Shown: positions 20,434 through 23,685 of the stretch, piece after piece
Layout: each line of letters starts with the position of its first letter
Position numbering within the stretch: position 1 is the stretch's first letter
NCBI GenBank assembly: GCA_937907165.1
Contig: CALCUH010000198.1
Span: 1 to 23,685, forward strand
Length of the DNA stretch: 23,685 nt
Reading direction: 5' to 3'
From: an uncultured Bacteroidales bacterium
GTDB taxonomy: Bacteria > Bacteroidota > Bacteroidia > Bacteroidales > Paludibacteraceae
Program-made: the position numbers and the translations under genes
Notes under the pieces: generated by a model
The model's database searches: none
What the model saw: only the letters and a program-made list of their open reading frames with translations
Told to the model about the DNA's origin: nothing

Positions 20434-22338
20434 TTAAGTTCTTTCACCGTAAACTTCGTACTCCTCGGAGTGAGGGTATGGAAGTTCTGCTGTGTATGTA
20501 TTTTGGTCCCAACGATACTGATATTCGTACTCCGCCTCGTTGGTGTAAAATCTTCTTGATGGTTGGTCGTAATACATATTGATATGTTTACCGGCTCTAC
20601 CGCGCAATCTGTCCTTGATTATCGTGAGGGAGACATCGTGTGATTCCTTTTCTTTTTCTTTATCAATTCTGCGAAGTCCAATAGTTCTATGTGCAAGGTT
20701 CGCAAGATTTGAAGTTCCAGCGACGTCATAAATTCCTACATCAACGCCGTTTGGCATCTTCCTCGGATGCGCCACAAGAACGACAGCGACCGAATACTGC
20801 ATTGCAAAATGAATTAGTTTATTGATACATTCGGTCTGCTTAATCAGCTCGTTATTTTCGTTTGTACCAAGATCGATGGTCATTAAGTTGTCGAGGATAA
20901 TTAGTTTAACACCATATTTACGGACACAATCTTCCATCGATTGCAGGATATCGTCGAGTTTGTTACTATAATCATCTCTGTATAAAAACCATTTTTTATC
21001 ATATTCTGAGTTGATTGCTGTCTTTGCGTCTGGAGTAACTTTGTAATACTTCGACTTGTTTCTGTCTTCGTATTCATTTATATTTCTTGGACCAGCCATA
21101 ATGTAATTCAACCAGCTCTTCTGCATCCACGACGGCATTTCGCGAGAGAACATTAATGTATTTTTGTCTTGTTCGAGCGCTTGGCACGTTAATTGGCTCA
21201 AAAACGAGGTTTTGCCAGCTCCGGGTTGTCCTGACACCACAGTGACAGTACCATAAAAAAGCTTCATTAATTCCGAATCAATCTCTTGAATCCCGGTATA
21301 TACGCCATCCATTTCATCAAGATCGACGTCATTTACGTCGGATATGTTAAATACAGATGGAACGCCGGGGTCTTCTGCGTTGTTGATTAAATCGACGACA
21401 GCATCCTTGCCACAATAGTATAAAACCTCATTGAGGTCTTTAATTACGATGTCTTTGTCGTACTCCTCGTTGTGTACAACGTGAGGAATTTCTATGTACT
21501 TTGTTCTCCAAGAGCCGAGTCGCGTGAGGCACTCTTTACGCATCTTAACGCCGGCTTCGTCATTATCTGAACAAACAATTATGCTCGTGAATTGTTCTAG
21601 CCAGTCGAAGTTTTCTTCAATCCAATGGAAGTTCTGACTCCCGAGCGGAACCGATACCGAGTTGCTCCATCCGGATTCGATTGCAGCCAAACAGTCTCCC
21701 TCGCCTTCCGTGATCAGAAGTGGCTGAAGAACATTAACGCGATTCATATTAAAAAGCAATGGCGTAGAATCGCTATCTGTTTGTACCCAATTCTTTATCT
21801 CGCCCTTCGTCTTATCTATCTTATGCGATGGGCGATACTTAACCATCGTTAAAACGTTGTTCGTGTCATAATAATTAAATACGGTGTTGCCATGCTTGTC
21901 TTCTCTTACGTCGGCGTAATCGATGGTCTCTTTCGAGATACCGCGCTTTGACCAATATTCGTAAACGTGCTCCTTGTCGTTAAGAGGTTCTTCCTTTGGA
22001 TATCTATATTGATGCTTTGTTTTGATGCCAACTTCGCCGAAAGAATACTGCATTTTGGCTAGTTCAAACAACTTTTGAACTGCTTCAATATATGTCATAC
22101 CCTTTTTAATAAAGGCATCTATGATATCATAGTTTCTACCGCACGATCCGAAACAATGATATTTCAGTTCTTTATGATTCCAAATGCAAGACGGGTGGTC
22201 CTCGTTGTGCCAAGGACAACACATCTTTAGATTGCGTTCATCAAAATTGTCGGCGTCGAGTTCTTCAGCAATGATTCTTGCCATTGAATCGCCGAGCTTT
22301 TCTTTTGCTTTATTTATTTGTTCGATATCAACAAGCAC
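20434..22338 (-). CDS. Bifunctional primase-helicase (T7 gp4-like)
   Basis: The 634-residue protein unites a CHC2-type zinc finger (CCPWH around 40-44, then CFGSC at 62-66), a TOPRIM primase core (LLITEGEGDCLAAIESG near 207-223 with Glu211, and IIVCSDNDEAG near 253-263) and a RecA-like DnaB helicase. The helicase motifs are Walker A GQPGAGKT (370-377), Walker B VKLIILDNLM, and motif H3/4 VVLVAHPRK, then GTSNLANLAHRTIGLRR. It would unwind the fork and make primers for the polymerase encoded next. The start is GTG at 22338, eight bases after GGAGAA. The length is near that of other phage primase-helicases. Confidence 0.9.
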   Translation of the reverse strand: MLVDIEQINKAKEKLGDSMARIIAEELDADNFDERNLKMCCPWHNEDHPSCIWNHKELKYHCFGSCGRNYDIIDAFIKKGMTYIEAVQKLFELAKMQYSFGEVGIKTKHQYRYPKEEPLNDKEHVYEYWSKRGISKETIDYADVREDKHGNTVFNYYDTNNVLTMVKYRPSHKIDKTKGEIKNWVQTDSDSTPLLFNMNRVNVLQPLLITEGEGDCLAAIESGWSNSVSVPLGSQNFHWIEENFDWLEQFTSIIVCSDNDEAGVKMRKECLTRLGSWRTKYIEIPHVVHNEEYDKDIVIKDLNEVLYYCGKDAVVDLINNAEDPGVPSVFNISDVNDVDLDEMDGVYTGIQEIDSELMKLFYGTVTVVSGQPGAGKTSFLSQLTCQALEQDKNTLMFSREMPSWMQKSWLNYIMAGPRNINEYEDRNKSKYYKVTPDAKTAINSEYDKKWFLYRDDYSNKLDDILQSMEDCVRKYGVKLIILDNLMTIDLGTNENNELIKQTECINKLIHFAMQYSVAVVLVAHPRKMPNGVDVGIYDVAGTSNLANLAHRTIGLRRIDKEKEKESHDVSLTIIKDRLRGRAGKHINMYYDQPSRRFYTNEAEYEYQYRWDQNTYTAELPYPHSEEYEVYGERT

Positions 22339-22350
22339 TTGCGTTTCTCC

Positions 22351-22662
22351 TTATAATCTATTTAATCCCTTTCGGTTGTTCCTATAAGCAGCCTCTAATA
22401 CTTTCTTTGGAGGTTCAATTCCATATTCTCCGTACAATTTTTTTATTTGTGCGGGTCGCGCTATTATTTTTGTTATTAACTTATCTGTAAGCGCATTTGT
22501 TATTATTATGACTCCGGTATCTGTAACGCTATGTATTTCTGCACCCATTGGGTGTAAGTTATCGATCAGGAACGAGTCAATGATTGACCCGTCCCCAATC
22601 GTATTTTTAATAATTTCTTCTCTGTTGTTACAACATTCGGAGTAATATACCGATGCTGTCAT
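22351..22662 (-). CDS. Conserved hypothetical protein of the replication module
   Basis: The 103-residue protein starts MTASVYYSECCNNREEIIKN and has a conserved-looking middle and end: VIIITNALTDKLITKIIARP and IKKLYGEYGIEPPKKVLEAAYRN. I recall unnamed phage proteins with a similar ITKIIARPAQIK..Y segment, without a function. It overlaps the nuclease stop (ATGA), and its own stop precedes the primase start by about a dozen bases, so it is co-expressed with replication genes. Confidence 0.6.
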   Translation of the reverse strand: MTASVYYSECCNNREEIIKNTIGDGSIIDSFLIDNLHPMGAEIHSVTDTGVIIITNALTDKLITKIIARPAQIKKLYGEYGIEPPKKVLEAAYRNNRKGLNRL

Positions 22663-23063
22663 TCGTCCTTTTCTTCTTTTGTCTTCTTAATTACGGCTTC
22701 GTTGTACATACAATATTTTCTATGATTACAAAGTTCGTTAGCGTAAAAATCGCCGCATCGAAGAGACACAGGAGGATATGCAAACGCATTCCTTATTTCG
22801 CGGACAGTATCGTTTGCCCACTCTATCGCTTCGTTATAATCATCTTCGTCAAATGCAATTATCTTTGGTTCCATAGTCTTGCGGAAGTTTAAAAACTGTA
22901 ATTCTTTCGGGAATTTACCATATTCCTTTTTAACATACGTCGAATACAGATACATCTGTCTGGCGTATTCCTTTAATTCCTTATCATTTTTAAATTCGGC
23001 TTTGCTTTTATAATCGCGAATTACTATTTCGCCATCGTCTTCAAAGATTAAATCAATATAACC
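22659..23063 (-). CDS. PD-(D/E)XK nuclease (RecB/Cas4-like), N-terminus lost at a chimeric junction
   Basis: The surviving C-terminal ~135 residues hold the nuclease core: GYIDLIFEDDGEIVIRDYKSK (metal-binding Asp, then Asp-x-Lys) and the RQMYLYSTYV helix of RecB-like nucleases. The end CGDFYANELCNHRKYC has three cysteines, as in Cas4/AddB-type iron-sulfur nucleases whose fourth Cys would be in the missing part. It probably processes DNA ends during replication or recombination. The frame continues upstream into an aldo/keto reductase, which I consider an artefact joined at the shared GYIDLI codons (23063-23046). It ends in an ATGA overlap with the next gene. Confidence 0.75.
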   Translation of the reverse strand, partial: GYIDLIFEDDGEIVIRDYKSKAEFKNDKELKEYARQMYLYSTYVKKEYGKFPKELQFLNFRKTMEPKIIAFDEDDYNEAIEWANDTVREIRNAFAYPPVSLRCGDFYANELCNHRKYCMYNEAVIKKTKEEKDE

Positions 23064-23363
23064 AATATCAAGTTTTCGAAGCGATTCTTCAATTGATTTT
23101 TTGGCGGCCTCATATGATTTATGGTGTGAAGCCACTTTTGTAGTTAAATAAATTTGTTCGCGTGGTAGACCACATTCTCTAATCGCTCTTCCAACCTCAA
23201 CTTCATTACCATAGTCTTGCGCACTATCGATATGTGTATAACCACATTTAATCGCGTTACTGACGCATTCGTAAGCATCTTTATTTTCAATTAGCCAAGT
23301 GCCGTATCCAATTTCAGGAACACTAGCATTATATTTATTAAATGGAACAACAAAATTTTTCAT
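23046..23363 (-). CDS. Aldo/keto reductase N-terminal fragment (foreign, truncated)
   Basis: From the ATG at 23363 (GGAG seven bases upstream) the ~105 residues read as a typical aldo/keto reductase: PEIGYGTWL, CGYTHIDSAQDYGNEVEVG (catalytic Asp and Tyr), EQIYLTTKV (catalytic Lys) and SLRKLDIGYIDL. The catalytic His of the expected continuation (L.HWP) is missing because the frame turns into the phage nuclease. The AT-rich codon use matches the lysS fragment upstream, not the phage. In its source genome it would be an NAD(P)H-dependent carbonyl reductase of about 270-280 residues. It is part of the foreign end of the contig. Confidence 0.8.
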
Positions 23364-23372
23364 ACATTTCTC

Positions 23373-23395
23373 CAAAAAAAGGAACAAAGTTCCTT
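23373..23395 (-). terminator. Intrinsic terminator after lysS
   Basis: On the minus strand AAGGAAC and GTTCCTT (23395-23379) form a 7-bp stem with a 3-base loop, followed by a T-run (23380-23374). It stands between the lysS stop at 23396 and the aldo/keto reductase start, as expected for the end of the lysS transcript. Confidence 0.7.
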
Positions 23396-23685
23396 TTATT
23401 GTTTTTTCATCATTGGGAAGAGAATGACTTCTCTAATTTGTGGTTGATCCGTAAGTAACATTACTAATCTATCAATTCCCATTCCGATACCACCTGCTGG
23501 AGGCATACCATATTCAAGAGCCTCAACAAAGTCTTCATCCATTTCATTAGCTTCATCATTACCAGCTTCTCTTTCAGCTAGTTGAGCTAAGAATCTTTCT
23601 TTTTGATCAATTGGGTCATTTAATTCTGTATATGCATTTGCAAATTCATGACCACCAATAAATAATTCAAATCTTTGAACAAAAC
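23396..23685 (-). CDS. lysS: Lysyl-tRNA synthetase, C-terminal fragment (foreign, partial)
   Basis: The ~96 residues read RFELFIGGHEFANAYTELND, then a KERFLAQLAERE segment and the class II motif 3 region PAGGIGMGIDRLVMLLTD. They end LFPMMKKQ-stop. This is the C-terminus of class II LysRS, which charges tRNA-Lys; the N-terminal anticodon-binding domain and motifs 1 and 2 lie beyond the window. Codon use is strongly AT-rich, as in Erysipelotrichia, Mollicutes or similar low-GC Bacillota. A housekeeping gene beside a phage replication module, together with the chimeric frame at 23046-23063, indicates foreign DNA. Confidence 0.92.
   Translation of the reverse strand, partial: FVQRFELFIGGHEFANAYTELNDPIDQKERFLAQLAEREAGNDEANEMDEDFVEALEYGMPPAGGIGMGIDRLVMLLTDQPQIREVILFPMMKKQ

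Noticed and set aside
22659..23387. A genuine aldo/keto reductase-nuclease fusion enzyme
   Set aside because: Both domains are cut in mid-fold at a shared hexapeptide, and the flanking lysS and base composition point to foreign DNA rather than a functional fusion.

Overview
The window is almost certainly a contig from a tailed bacteriophage (or prophage) of an anaerobic Bacillota host, probably a gut Clostridia. The grounds are strong AGGAGG-type ribosome binding sites, ATGA/TAATG gene overlaps, Firmicutes-type tail-tip proteins, an SPP1-type holin, an oxygen-sensitive class III ribonucleotide reductase and a ferredoxin:thioredoxin reductase-like protein. Both ends look foreign. The first ~120 bases are a GC-rich start of a secreted protein on the minus strand. 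The last ~620 bases are AT-rich and carry an aldo/keto reductase and the end of lysS from a different low-GC bacterium. I read both as assembly chimeras.

Left half, plus strand (about 124-10284): host-recognition and lysis module. A run of small, tightly packed genes encodes tail-fibre or baseplate-appendage proteins: repeat-containing fibres, an LPAEYQ-type domain protein, a kelch beta-propeller, a chitin-binding-like module and a BspA-type leucine-rich repeat protein. An NlpC/P60-like endolysin with a peptidoglycan-binding domain sits in the middle and an SPP1-family holin at the end. A strong bidirectional terminator (about 10289-10335) closes this module against the opposing one.

Right half, minus strand (about 23060 down to 10333): replication and nucleotide module, read right to left. 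The order is RecB/Cas4-like nuclease, hypothetical, primase-helicase, DNA polymerase III alpha (two exons), two small proteins, ThyX, dNMP kinase, glutaredoxin-like protein, NrdD (two exons plus an intein), FTR-like iron-sulfur protein and dUTPase. Together these supply and clean dNTP pools under anaerobiosis (NrdD, ThyX, dNMP kinase, dUTPase) and copy DNA.

The striking feature is the load of self-splicing elements, all placed at catalytic codons. nrdD carries an HNH intein directly before an active-site cysteine, and about 150 nt downstream a 954-nt group I intron with its own endonuclease. The DNA polymerase gene carries an 878-nt group I intron with a GIY-YIG endonuclease, inserted between the two catalytic aspartates of the PDID motif. 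In that intron a strand at the 5' end can pair either with the endonuclease Shine-Dalgarno or with the end of the endonuclease gene, suggesting a switch between translation and folding. A second theme is a possible phage-encoded ferredoxin -> FTR-like -> glutaredoxin -> NrdD electron relay.
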